Below are positions 1-29,800 of a DNA stretch of 64,000 bases, piece by piece; within the stretch, counting starts at the first letter, position 1, and every line of letters starts with the position of its first letter. The stretch is from Ricinus communis (Eukaryota; Streptophyta; Magnoliopsida; Malpighiales; Euphorbiaceae). The position numbers were made by a program, and so were the translations under genes. The notes beneath the pieces were generated by a model. It was not told the origin of the DNA, made no database searches, and saw nothing but the letters and a program-made list of their open reading frames with translations. The DNA is taken from assembly GCF_019578655.1 (NCBI RefSeq), contig NC_063263.1, positions 12,709,001 through 12,773,000 of the forward strand, given 5' to 3'.

Positions 1-2457
1 TTCTTTTTTACTTTTTTATAAGTAAATTATTTTAATATATGATATGGGTTAGTTTAATCGGTGAATGATTAATAAAAAAATTCCAAAAAATTCGGATCTT
101 ATTCATCATAACAATGAAATCCAATCCTTGTGCACTACGAAATATGAATCTAAGAAAAGGTGAAATACACAAACAAGAAGCAACCGACCAACCAATAGAT
201 AAATAAATAATTTAATGTGATTCATCCTCTAATCACAATCATCTACTATCAATTAATAGATAGCTCAAGCTTTCACTTGCCCACTCGATATACACCTTCT
301 CAATATTTCCATACCCATCAACCAATCAATTCCTAAATTAGTTTATCTTTTCGTTCTCCTTTATATATAGCTAATTAAATTACTCAAAATATCAGCATCA
401 ACCTCAACCATTACGAATATATTATAATTATTAAAAAGAATATCAAAACTATTTTTTTTATTTTTACTGTGTTAAAATATTAAATTTTTTTTTTTTTTAC
501 TTTTTTTCAAAATTAAATTTTAATTGTCTTTTAGTTTTTTTTTTTTTTTTTGGATAAAACAACTAAAAATCAATCGTACCATAAGTTAAAAAATAAAAAT
601 TAGAAATGCAGTATTTTTATAAAAAGATTTACACAGTAAAATGATATTTATTTATTAATTTTAAAATTTTTTAAAAAGTCATCTAATTATTATACTATGA
701 TTGAAAATAATATATATTCTATTGAATTTATGAGTATATGTAAGAAACAACTTGATGAACTGCAACATCTTAGTAAATGGTAGAGAAAAAAAAAATAAAC
801 GACCGTTTCCATATTAGTGGCCAGCGAAAAAAAATAGAATTTTCCTATTTATATAATTAATCAAATAAAAAATACCTTATAATAAGAATTCTAGGAAATA
901 AACCTCCATTTTACTTGAAGAATATCTATTTCAGTCAAATTAAGCAATTACCTTTCCCACTTTTACTAAAATTTAGAGTCATGCAGGGAAGTGATGGAAA
1001 ATTTGCAGTTATTAGGCAATCAATGTGAATAATTCAAGCCACTCATAATGTGTTCTGTGTGTTGGAGGGGGAGAGAGAGAGAGAGAGAGAGAGAGGGGCC
1101 AATGACTGTCTTCCAAACATATAATAGAACAAAATTAAAGGCATCTTTTACATATAACATATTCTTGGGAAGAATCAAAGCCCCATCATGTCCATGTTAA
1201 TATTGTCACCCTTCTGTTTGTTCATAAACATTATCTTTTATTTTAAATCATGATGATGCTTTTCTAAATCTAATCTGCTTATAAACTGTAGGCTCCACAA
1301 TCCAATCATACTATAAAAAAGAAGAAAAATCATACTGTGTCCAAATTTAATAAAGAAGTTGGGTAGCCTCTAAGCAGAAAGAAAAGAGACTTGAAATTGA
1401 CAAATGAACTAAACTATAAATAATATTAGCTCATTGTCTATTTACAATAATGTTGACTCAAGATATTACCAACTAAATAAGAAATTCATGTGGGTTCTTC
1501 AATTACCAACTTATCACATGAGGATCTCCTAGCAGATACTCTTCTTTCATTTTCTTCTTCTTCTAATTTTCTCTTAAACCTATACTATATTTACCAGTTT
1601 CTTCAATCTTTTCATTGACTAATACCAATAATATTGGTGGTACCCATCCTGTTTTTCTCTTCTTTTACCATTCAAGATAATGACATTTATATATTTGGTA
1701 TGCCATCTATAATTTAACATCAACCGAGGAGTATTCCTGCTTCTTTTTCCAATCCTATAGTCAAGAACAAAACTAACTATTTGTAAGCCTACAGGAGATG
1801 ATTCAATGAAACTCCTCATTTCAGAATTGCAACTGTCTGATCAAGTGCATATGCACAGCACAGGTAGACAATCGTACACTCGTATACATTGCACAGGGCA
1901 TACTGTGTTGGTAGATCCAAAAGCCTAGAGGACTAGTTTTTAACCAGAGAAGTAGTAGGCTTCAATTTGCTCCATCACAAGCTAACATAATGGGACTAGT
2001 GGCAGTGTCATTGATAGATGGGAAACAGTTATTTCTTAGCTTAGAACTGAATCACAGAACCCAAATACTTATACAGTACCTGACAGGAAGCCTAAAGCAA
2101 CACCAATGAGATTTTGGCTTTAGAATAATAAGAACAAAATATTATTATCACTTTTAGACCTAGAATTTTGAGCATCCCCAGCCACCAAAACCACCATGCC
2201 ATGAAATAATTTACATCACATCATTAACCCTTCTCAAGTTTTCTCTATAGCAAATGCATTTCAAAGCATCTCTAACATTAATTTGCACAATCTCTTGGTC
2301 TAAAAATATACAAGGAATTTAACTCAACAGCTTTTCAATTTTCTACCTATTTTCTCTGAGATACAACGTAACCATTTCTAACTTGTATTTCAGTACAAAA
2401 TTTGATTCATCATGAAAATATGTTCAGGGTTAGGGCCATTGCAAGGAAAATATTAAC
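1..2457. other. AT-rich flank and 3' UTR of the ELF9-like gene
   Basis: No gene was found up to about 2.0 kb. The stretch is AT-rich with homopolymer runs near 480-560 and a GA microsatellite near 1070-1096. The small open frames here lack family resemblance and splice context. The part nearest 2457 should be 3' UTR of the minus-strand gene that ends there; I could not place its polyadenylation site. Confidence 0.6.
1068..1096. repeat. (GA)n microsatellite
   Basis: An uninterrupted GA dinucleotide run flanked by G-rich sequence. It lies in intergenic DNA. Confidence 0.9.
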
Positions 2458-13094
<10,637 letters not shown>

Positions 13095-13932
13095 CGTTTT
13101 ACCGCCTCTTCTTCTTCTGCAATAGAATATGTTTTGGAGAGCTTAGAAATGAGGAAGACGGTAGAAATTTTTGGACTGTTTGGATATAACTGTCGCTGCA
13201 TCCGACTTTCAGGATTAGGATATATCGATCTTGGACGGAATCGTTGATATTGTGGAATTTTACATAATAATCATTTGGAATGAATTACAAAAAACAAAAA
13301 GAAATAATAATAAATGATTTGAAGTCGGGTTTTGGGTGTTCAAAAACCGCATAATCCGATTGGAGCAGCACTGAACTAATCTTCAGTAAACCCCTGTTTT
13401 AAAGTGTATGTGGGTTTTAATTTTTCTTTAAACCGTATTTTAGGAGTTGGATTACATATTTTACATGTAAATTCACCGCTCAACTCTTATGTTTATATAT
13501 AGACATCATCATGATCGATTCAAAGTAAGATTGGAGCCGCAAATTCGGTCTTACAGACAAAATTTAATTACTTTTATACTGTTGGCAGGAGGAATTACAG
13601 TTAGGATTTAAGACAGAAAATACTAAAGACAGGAGAACCTTCAGTGGCAATATTTCAGAAGAGAATTGCAGAACAATTCACCTTCTCTAAGGCTTATCCA
13701 AATTGTGCATCAAGCAATAATTTTATCATGGGATCTTTGAACATGCTAACGATATAATAATGACATCTGAAAGTTTCGACACTGATAATGAGTATTATGT
13801 TTTAACAGCATCTAGCAAAATGGTGATACAAAATATAGAACCACAATGTAACCGGCATAGTTGGGTATGTCAAAAATAAGAACACAACTGAAGCCTGCGT
13901 GCTCCGGCAGAAATGGCTAAAAGTTTTTGCGT
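13095..13932. other. Spacer between the ELF9-like gene and the DAP decarboxylase gene
   Basis: About 840 bases hold the 5' UTR and promoter of the ELF9-like gene (13095 upward) and the 3' UTR of the decarboxylase gene (below 13932). Both genes read on the minus strand. No further open frame with family resemblance was seen, and no clear TATA box was picked out. Confidence 0.6.
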
Positions 13933-20350
<6,418 letters not shown>

Positions 20351-20353
20351 TCC

Positions 20354-20869
20354 TTATATACTTACCCTTCTTTTTCTCTCATGGTTCCTTTCATTCTTGC
20401 CAATTGGTATAATCTCTTTCTCTTCTTCTTCTTCCACTAAACTCATCCAGTTCTTGCATTTTCTTCATCATCTTTAGCTACCCTTGTTGTTAATATGCTT
20501 CTGAATTTGTATACTTTTTTATCATTCAGCATGTAAACTCTTAAATACATTTGTTTCTTCTGGAGAATTTAATTTGGTTTTGTTTCATACATTTTTGTAG
20601 GCTGGCTAGCATGAAATGTAGTTTCATTTTGCAATGTTTTATGCATTGGTTTTGATGTGCAAGTTCTTAACATGCCAATATTATTGCATAGGGTCAGAAT
20701 GTACATGCAAGTGAGCCATTGTTTAGTATTTCTGTTGCAATGACTTTTCTCATTAGAAACTCGGATGCTTTAACTTTTTTTAGTTTTGATGTTTTGAAGT
20801 GCTACTGCAAGGACGCGTTTGTTTCACTTTGGATCTTTTATTTTCTTGGATCTCTTTATATGGTTGCAG
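20354..20869 (+). promoter_or_regulatory. Likely TATA box and 5' UTR intron of the first Sec14-nodulin gene
   Basis: A TATATA sequence at 20354-20360 is followed by a CT-rich stretch that suits a plant transcription start. A donor (G|GTATAA) at 20407 and an acceptor (GTTGCAG) ending at 20869 mark a likely leader intron of about 463 bases; the leader then runs to the ATG at 20958. Inferred from signals only; no transcript was seen. Confidence 0.5.
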
Positions 20870-20957
20870 GCATATAAGTCTTTATTAAGGAGCAATATTT
20901 TTTGGGTGCATATTATTTTTGCCATCTTGAGATTGATAGACCTTTCGGAATTTAATC

Positions 20958-23900
20958 ATGGCCATGGCCGACACACAGTCTGGGCCGCTTGATAGACATA
21001 TCAAAGCAGGTACGCGTTCGACGATATAAAAAGGTTGATGGCTTATGTTAATTTGCAGATCCTGGTTCATATATCTAAGTTGTTGTATTAATATCTTTAA
21101 ATGTGTTTACCTCTGAATATTGATTATGCAGGTCCAGAGAAATCTGACACTGATAACGTTGAGGATGAGAGGAAGACTAGGCTTGCAGCTTTGAAGAAGA
21201 AGGCAATTAATGCCTCCAACAAGTTCAGGAACTCCTTGACAAAGAAGGGCCGCAGACACAGCAGAGTGATGTCTGTTGCAATTGAGGACGATATTAATGC
21301 TGAGGAATTGCAGGCAGTGGATGCATTTCGCCAAGTACTTATCCTTGATGAGCTTCTGCCCTCTAAACATGATGATCACCATTTGATGCTCAGGTTATTT
21401 ACCTTTTCCTTTTCAGCAGATGATTGAGGCTGTGTTTACACACTATCTCTGCTTCTAATTTGTTCAATGCTAGGACAAGAATATTGTCCCAGGAATTCAC
21501 AGAAAAGGGAAAAAAAGAGTTTGCTTGTGATAACATATTCTTCATCAGGAGATTTTTAGAGGTCTTATCATAACATTTGTGCATTTAAGATTGGTTTCTC
21601 TATATTTGACTGGATGATAATTAAAGCAAAGTGGTAGTCGTTCTGATGTAACAGACAATGACTTGGGTCGTTATTATCACGATTTTCAGGTTTTTGAAGG
21701 CCAGGAAATTTGATGCTGAGAAAGCAAAGCAAATGTGGTCTGATATGCTCCAGTGGAGGAAGGAATTTGGCACTGACACAATCATAGAGGTAATTAACAA
21801 AAACTGGTTGAAAGAATAATTTCCTCTGTAATGCCATTGTATTAGTCACCCTATGGAATCTCCTGATATGTCTGGCATCCATGTTGTCCTCTGAACTTTA
21901 TTTTCCATGTTTCTTCAGGACTTTGAGTTCCAGGAATTGGATGAAGTCGTGAAATACTATCCACAGGGATACCATGGTATTGATAAGGAGGGGCGACCTG
22001 TATACATTGAGAAACTTGGTGATGTTGATGCTAACAAGCTGCTGCAAGTCACAACATTAGAGCGATATGTGAAGTACCATGTTAGGGAGTTTGAGAAAAC
22101 CTTTGCTTATAAGTTCCCAGCCTGTTCAGTTGCAGCAAAGAAGCACATTGACCAGAGCACCACCATTTTGGATGTGCAAGGAGTGGTATGTTCAGGATTC
22201 TTACTTTCTAAACTATGTAAATCCATTAGAATAGTTGTCGTAACATCTCAAGCTTTGAGACTTTGAATTGCCTTCAATTTCTTGCTCTGATTTTAGACAA
22301 GTCTAACACCAAGTTTCCATGACTTAGGGTCTTAAACAATTCACTAAAACAGCAAGGGAACTCATTAGTCGTATTCAAAAGATTGACGGTGACAATTACC
22401 CCGAGGTAGTCATTTTTCTTTTAAGCTTGTCTCCTTCATGATCTTTGCTTTCTTCCATTGGATGAATTACATATTCTTGTTATACCTGATATTAATTGAA
22501 TGCCTTCATTATTTGCAGACCCTGAACCGCATGTTCATCATCAATGGTGGGGCAGGATTCAGGCTGTTATGGAACACCGTTAAGCAGTTCCTTGATCCCA
22601 AGACTGCTGCCAAAATCCATGTGAGTATTCATCATCTGCTTCATCTTTAAAGGCTGCTGCCTCAATTACAAGGAAAGAATAAACAAAGAAACAAAAGCAC
22701 TTCTTCAATTCTAGTACTGTCACTAAATTATTAAATGATATTTCTGCCAGGTCCTCGGTAGCAAATACCAGAGCAAGTTGCTTGAAGTAATTGATGCTAG
22801 GTAAGTTAATTCTTGCTGTATTACAGGAAACTTGTATAATCTAATTTCTTTTTTTTAAATCTTCCTGTTTTTATATACTTGTTACAAGAGTATATCTTCT
22901 AAATTTCTCTGCTAAGCCACATGCCCTTTTCTCTTTTCCTCAACTGCAACCAGTGAGCTGCCAGAGTTTCTGGGTGGTACTTGTAATTGTGCTGATAAGG
23001 GCGGCTGTATGCGCTCTGATAAGGGTCCATGGCATGATCCAGAAATAATGAAGGTAAAACTGTTGCTACTTGTGCATTCTACTTGATACATTTCATTTCA
23101 TTTACGGAGTGTATGCGTATAGGAGACAGTTAAAAAGGAATTTTTCCATTTTGTGATCCAGGTGGTGCAAAATGGGGGAGCCACATGCCGTAGGAGAACT
23201 CTGTCAGGAATTGAGGAGAAGAAAATTTCTGAAGATGAGAAGGTATGCACATTGGTAGCTTTTTCCTAGCCAGATTGTGGTACTTCAGTTTTCATGGGTT
23301 CTTGACTCTCTCATTACTACATTTAAAATGCACCAATTGGGCACGATTTCTTTTGCCCAACTCTTTGAGTTTTTATGCCATTGATTGATTGCTGAACTTC
23401 TCCCTCTTTTCTTTTCCCTTTTGCTGGTGGTGTTTTAACAACATGAAGAGATGTGATTCTTTCACAGTAGAAGCAACTGTGCATGTTGAGCATCCAAAAC
23501 TCTCTCCATTCACTGAAGAAGTAAGTTTCCTGAAATCCCATCTTATATCAGCAACGCACAATAATGAAAAGGCTGAAATATTAGCTTGAAAGTTTATCAA
23601 GTTATCTTGGCCTTTTCTAATCCTGAATCATCCTGTTAAACTAATCTCCTGCATTATCTCGCCTTTGCCTTCTGTCATTTTTTTTTCTTGTATCTCCGTT
23701 ATGTGTTTGCAGTTTCCTATTGGCAACCAGACCAATATCGTCAACAACTTTGACAAACTCATTCCAATGGTTGACAAGTCTGTCGATTCTGCTTGGCACA
23801 CTCCAATGGACAATAATGGATTCGACGTCTCCAGAGGTATGCAATTTATATGTGATACATTTGTTTCATCAAAATCAGAGCTTATCAATCTTTGCGTCAG

Positions 23901-24616
23901 ATACATGCACTCCACATTCAGTTGCTTTCTACAATTTTCAAGGATGTATTCGATTATCAACATTACAAATCAATTTCCAAATTTTGCAGATCAGTTCCCA
24001 CTGCATGGTGGTTGTAGGGCTGATTCAATTAACAATCCAATCATAAGTGGGGTTATGGCCTTGGTGATGGGGATTGTGACCATGGTTCGCATGACACGCA
24101 ACATGCCACGAAGACTTACTGAAGCTGCTATCTATGGTAATCAGGTTTACTATGATGATGCAATGGTGAAAGGCCGCGCACTGCCACCAGCTTCCATCCC
24201 CACTGCTGACTACAAGAACATGATGATTCGCATGGCTGCTATGGAAGAGAAGCTGAATGTTCTCGCCACAAAACCTCAAGTCATGCCACCTGAAAAGGAG
24301 GAATTGCTGAATGCTGCCATAAGGCGCGCTGATGTCCTGGAGCAAGAGCTGGCTGCAACCAAGAAGGTACCTACCTGATCTCTGCTTTAAAATAACTACG
24401 TCATGACAAACAGTACCATTAATGTTTCTGATTCTTGTTCGTATAGGCACTGGATGATGCAGTTGCTAAACATCAGGAACTCATGGAGTACGTTGAAAAG
24501 AAGAAGAAGAAGAAGAAGGTAAGCAAATGTGGCAACTGTTCTTTTTTAGTTACTCATGCACAAGAAAAATCCTAACTAAATTTTCTTTTCCGACATTTCA
24601 GTTTTTCGGATTTTAA
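20958..24616 (+). CDS. Sec14-nodulin (SFH-type) phosphatidylinositol transfer protein, 14 exons
   Basis: Member of the plant Sec14-like family that binds and exchanges phosphatidylinositol and phosphatidylcholine and supports phosphoinositide production at membranes. Exons: 20958-21009, 21132-21393, 21690-21789, 21919-22185, 22328-22405, 22519-22620, 22751-22800, 22954-23053, 23162-23242, 23449-23520, 23713-23836, 23990-24366, 24447-24518, 24602-24616, giving 583 residues. Seen: a Lys-rich N-terminus ([11 protein letters not shown]); CRAL-TRIO-N (about 75-135, [11 protein letters not shown]); the Sec14 lipid-binding domain (about 140-320, with [28 protein letters not shown]); then the nodulin-type extension, with a hydrophobic stretch near 437-455, a coiled coil (about 500-570), and a seven-lysine tail. 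The last exon codes only FFGF. Exon 10 has a poor pyrimidine tract before its acceptor, so that join is the least certain. Its convergent paralog lies downstream. Confidence 0.92.
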
Positions 24617-24900
24617 CTGGGAAATCCATAACCACAGTGCTGCTGCTTTTTCTGCAATTCTCCACATATAGCATGATAAAATTTACTGATATTGGTGGCG
24701 ATAGAAGTCTTTCTGCCCTGTAATTATTATTATTATTATTATTATTATTCTGAGTGTTTTCTGCTTTGTATAATACATTTTTCTGGGGTTTCTTGTTCAT
24801 AATTGTGCAAGCTGGAGTGATTATTATGGACTTCCCTGTAATCGATCGAGTTGTTTCTGTAACCAAAATCAAAGATAAATGGTTAGTCAAAGTTCTAGCG
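24617..24900 (+). other. Probable 3' UTR of the first Sec14-nodulin gene
   Basis: Follows the TAA at 24614-24616. It includes an (ATT)n run at about 24722-24749. The polyadenylation point was not fixed. Confidence 0.5.
24722..24749. repeat. (ATT)n microsatellite in the 3' UTR
   Basis: About nine trinucleotide units, roughly 105 bases after the stop codon. Confidence 0.9.
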
Positions 24901-26851
24901 ACTTGTCACTGAATTTGCCAAGAAAATATATGTGTTCAATATTTTTAAAAACAAAAAATGTCTACACATTATAACTTTTTACAGAACTTACTGTGTGCAA
25001 AACCATATGAACATTTCTTTCCCATATGAAAGAATACACGCATGTTAACGAATATTTTTGTTCTAAATTCATTGATTTGATGTTTTTTCTTTTAAAAATT
25101 GGAGGAGCTAATAAAAATTACAAGCCAGCATTCAGACCAAATAAAATGATTTATTTTTTAATAAACTCAAATTAAACTAAATAAAAAGGTAAAATCCAAC
25201 TATATAAACTCAACTTTTTATTAATCAAATCAACTAAAAAAGTAAACCGAACTGAATTAAGTATAAAATCTACTTTAGTGTTAAAATATTTTTATCAACA
25301 AATAAGAAAATTCTGTTAGTTTGATCTAAATCTTTATAACTTAAAACCGTATTGCACTGAATTAATTATAGTTGTTTAGTTAAAAAGAAAAAGTGATCTG
25401 TGGACTATGATTGTGCCAGAATTGTGTTTATGTATGTCAGTTTTTGTCCTTGTCCGCAATCTTAATTCGGATTCAGATTGTCATTCAGACGGACAGGATT
25501 ACATTACATGTTCAGGCCATGCCACCATTACTAAGACGACCATTTATTACTGCATTTCTTGTGGGGATCCCGGCAAGAGTTCCACCAATTATTCATTCTA
25601 TTTCTGCAGATTACTAAAAGTAACATATATATGTATATATATATATATAAAGATTCTTGCCTGGTCCTGAATAAGCTTGCTCCCTGATTTCCATGCTATA
25701 TTCTATAGTCTAAAAGTTAGGCTTAATTGCCTGTAAGCACCTATGCCAACAGTCACACAAGAATATATATACCCAGTATTTTCTTCCACAAAGTTGAGCA
25801 AAATATGAATATATAGGAAAAAAGTTCAAATCTTTGCCAATGTTGATTAATCTTTTTGAGTTTTGATAGAAATGGTCCAAACTGCAAAATCATGAGCAAT
25901 AATCAATCTTCAATTCTGGATTGAAATTTCACCGGACATATGAAATGATATGAATAAGTCACATCATTAATGAAATTAAACAATTTTAACTAAAATCAAA
26001 TTAGCTGAAATTGTAAATAATTTTACAACTCAAATTATTTTTATCAAAATTAAAAAAATTGACCAAGATTATAGATATAGATTTTTTTATTACCATTAGA
26101 AGAGGTCAGGAAAATACCAATTCTACTATGGAAAAATATATGCTTGTTAAGTAATTGATAGACAAGAATCAACACAATCCTATCCACTCAGGTGACTCAA
26201 TTTTATACTTTAAAGTCTGAAGAATATAGTACAAATTAATTCCATCTTTGTTTGCTATCTTTTCTGTTTCTCGTATTGGGTTTTTACTTCTCAGATTCAA
26301 AATACTTACTGTGGAAAACAGTGGGAAAAAAAAACATTTTTTTAATGATTTTTCCGAGTTGTAACTACTTTTTAATTTTATTTTAAGTAAAACGGAAAAA
26401 AAAAAAAACCTTTTTAATAATAATTTTTTCGACAACTGAAAGATCAAAAACCAGAAACAGAAATTGATAGCACACAAAATAGGGCAGCTGCTGACAAGAC
26501 AAAGTTGTGACATATAAACCCACTGGGATGATATGATATGCAGCTGCGCTGCCTGCCTGAAAAGGAAAGCCTCAACAATTCACAGGTTCATTTGTACCAG
26601 AAAAATACATGCAAAAAGGGCAGAAAATTGAACAAACCAAACCACACAAATATGATTTCAGGGTATTACTAGTTACACAATAGTTTCCTTACAAGTCTGT
26701 GTTCCTTTGCAATCAGGAACTCGCATCAATTAGAAAGTGTGTTCTCAGCACAATCAACATTGGGCCGTGTATGTTAAAACACTTGTATAGAAAAGATAAT
26801 CACAGTGCCAGCCAAGAAGTTATCAGTCTTCTCTCCATTGGCAAAACAACC
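24901..26851. other. Convergent spacer between the two Sec14-nodulin genes
   Basis: About 1.9 kb, AT-rich, where the two paralogs face each other 3' to 3'. Short plus-strand frames at 25405-25670 overlap one another and match no family I know. Nothing else is supported. Confidence 0.6.
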
Positions 26852-29800
26852 TTACCAGCAAAACTTCTTTTTCTGATATGCAGAGACAAATATCAGCCAG
26901 ATGTATTACTAATGAAACTAAAGACAAAATTCCTATAGCTATATGTAAATAAAAGAGGATCCGCGTACCCGGAACTTGGCTTCTTCTTGACTGTCTATGT
27001 AAGCAAGCAATTCTTCTTGCCTCATTAAAGCTTCATGTAGTGCCTGTTCAAGAAGAACAAGTGATCAAGAACATTAAGCTTGCTTCAAAAAGGGGAGTAA
27101 ACAGTTGATGCACCATCTGGGGCAGCAACAAACAGTATGGAAAATAAAACAAAAAGGAAGACACTCCAATAGCATGCAAACAATTAAGAAAAAGAACAGC
27201 TGCAAAAGACTAGTAATTAATGATTTCTAACTAATAGCAGTCTACAGAAAATTAACCATAAAGTCTGTTAATATTCTTGAAAGTAGAAAGCTTTGGTTGA
27301 TAACAAGATAAAGTTTAGTTTTTCCATCATCCAACAAAAATTGGTCCTAAGGCAAAATTTTCCTGGACATATAAAAGTAAGATACTTGATAGCATGTTAT
27401 AAGATCATGATGACATGTATACCACCAGGTGAAAGTGAAACCGACATTGCTTTTCAAGCAAAACACTCGGAAGCCAGCAAGGCCAAGGTGCTCACATAAT
27501 GAAAACAAAATCTGTAGCCAGATTCCTACAAAATGATCACACTAGGTCCACATGCTGAAGCAGAAATAATTTGCAATCAGTACCAGAAGTTCACGAAAAA
27601 AAGAAAAGGTGTTGTCCAAATAAGAGCTTAAACCACAGCTTATATATAATAGGTCATGTTGTGGCCACCACAGAACAGTTAAAGCACTCTTTAACAGTGT
27701 GATCATACATCAACAACAAAGATTCAGAAACATCAGTAATAAATATATAGCACTAAAGCAATTATACCTTTTTAGTAGCAATTAGCTCAGCTTCTAGGGC
27801 ATCCACACGACAAACGGCAGCATTCAGTAACTCCTCTTTCTCGTAAGGCATTTCTGATGGTTTGGCTTTAAGTGTATCAACTTTCTCCTCGAGCTCACCT
27901 AACCTTTTCAGTACAGACGATAGGAGATCTGCCTCAGTAAAAACTGGAGTTGGTGATGGGGGACGAAACTCTTCTTGTGTTGCATCAGAGGTGAGCACAG
28001 GGGATGTTGAATTATTGTCAGAAGATGGGTAGGGAAGCCTCTTAGTCACATGAGACACCATCGTACGGAAAAGAGTGAAAAGTGTCATGAAGAAAGCCAC
28101 AACTGCTACCAAAATTCTAACGTGAATTCCTTCTGGACTCTTTTGAGTGTTAGGAAGAGTAAATGTTGCTGCAAGTACCAAATTCATAGTTATCAGGTTA
28201 AAGAAAAAGAACAAGGAAATGTATTGACTAAATAAATATAGTTGATCATAATTTCAGCTAGTAAGGTAACTGAACTACAATAGCAAGTCTAGGAGGATAT
28301 TCCAACAAAAATAGACAAATTCCCAACAATTGAAGGAATTAAAAATAAACCAAACCTTTAGAAATAGAAGGCCTCTGGGTTGACGATTGCTTTTTCCAAC
28401 CAGAATCAACAGCTTTGTCAACCATAGGGACATATTCATCATACCCTGAGAAGTTAGCAGCATAGCTAGCCTTTCCAATTACCTTAGCCTGCAATATCAA
28501 GAAACATAATTACGTCAAATAACCCACCAAATCCAAAACACCACAAACAAGACAGCATGAATTGGTCAGTTTACTACTAGCTTTTGAGCATTACTTGTAA
28601 AAGAAAAATTTTGAATGTTGACACCACATCCAAAACATGTTGATGTTTTGTCAAGTTGTAACTGACAGAAGAAGAAATGTTTAAAAGAAATTTCTAAAAG
28701 AGAGCTATTTTGCAAGTAAAGAAAATAGTGCATAAGAAGTTCTACTACATAATTATTCTCATTTTGGTTCAATAACAGCCTTTGGAGGCTCGAATTACTA
28801 TCTCATCTTCCAAATTACTCATGCAAATAAATTGTGAATTACAATAGTAAACCATGTTCGAACATATTTAGCATACTAACATATTAAAACACCTAAACAT
28901 ACTTCTTCGCGAACAGGAGTCAGTCTAAGATGTGAATAACTCTTCAGTGCTTTAGGAGAAGCGATATCTTCAGCTTCAGATCCAGACTCTGCGGTGGATG
29001 TATCACTGCCTTTAATCTGCATTAAAATATTTTGCAGAAATATGCTTATCATGAGGAGAAAGAAAATTTCCACATGTCCATATGAAACTGATGAATTTTG
29101 ATAAGTCTTACCATTGGGTAATGTGGCTTAGCATAGATAAACTTCCCCTCACTGTTTAAAACTTTTACAACCTGCCTAGCACGTCTTGCTTCACCATTAA
29201 GTACCATCTGAAACAAAATAAATGCAAGATACTCGTTATTACTTGATTATAAACAAGTATAGAGGGGAAAGAAAAAAGGAGTACAAGACATCTAATATCT
29301 ATAGCACATATAGCTAATAACCTTCAAAATTTCTGGGTTTCTCCATGGTCCCTTATCTGATCGAAGACAACCTCCCTGATCTGCACATGTACAGGTACCA
29401 CCAAGAAATTCTGGCAATTCACTGCAGGAATCACAAGCTCTTTTAAATTCTAATACCAAGTATACACCTCGAATGAGTAGAAAGCATGACCATTGGAAGG
29501 GAGAAGAAACAAAGACTTGAAGAAAATAAAATACACAGATGAATTTAGAATTTTTTATTTAAAGAAAGCAAATGTACTATAGCTAAATTCAGCCCCTTTA
29601 CCTGGCATCAATCATCTCAAGCAGTTTGCTCTGGTACTTGTTTCCAAGAACCTAATGAGTTCCACCAAAAAAATACATTTAAAAAGGTAAACAAGCAATA
29701 TCTGTTATGCTTCCATGAATAGAAGAGATAAATTTTACATACATGAATCTTGGAGGTGGTTTTGGGATCTAGAAAAGTCTTCACAGTGTTCCATAGCAAC

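Noticed and set aside
23665..24378. 237-codon continuous plus-strand frame across two Sec14-nodulin exons
   Set aside because: It reads through an intron (23837-23989) that has clear GT..AG ends and restores the family sequence when removed.
25405..25670. Overlapping plus-strand frames between the Sec14-nodulin genes
   Set aside because: Two frames cover the same DNA, neither resembles a known protein, and there is no UTR or splice context.
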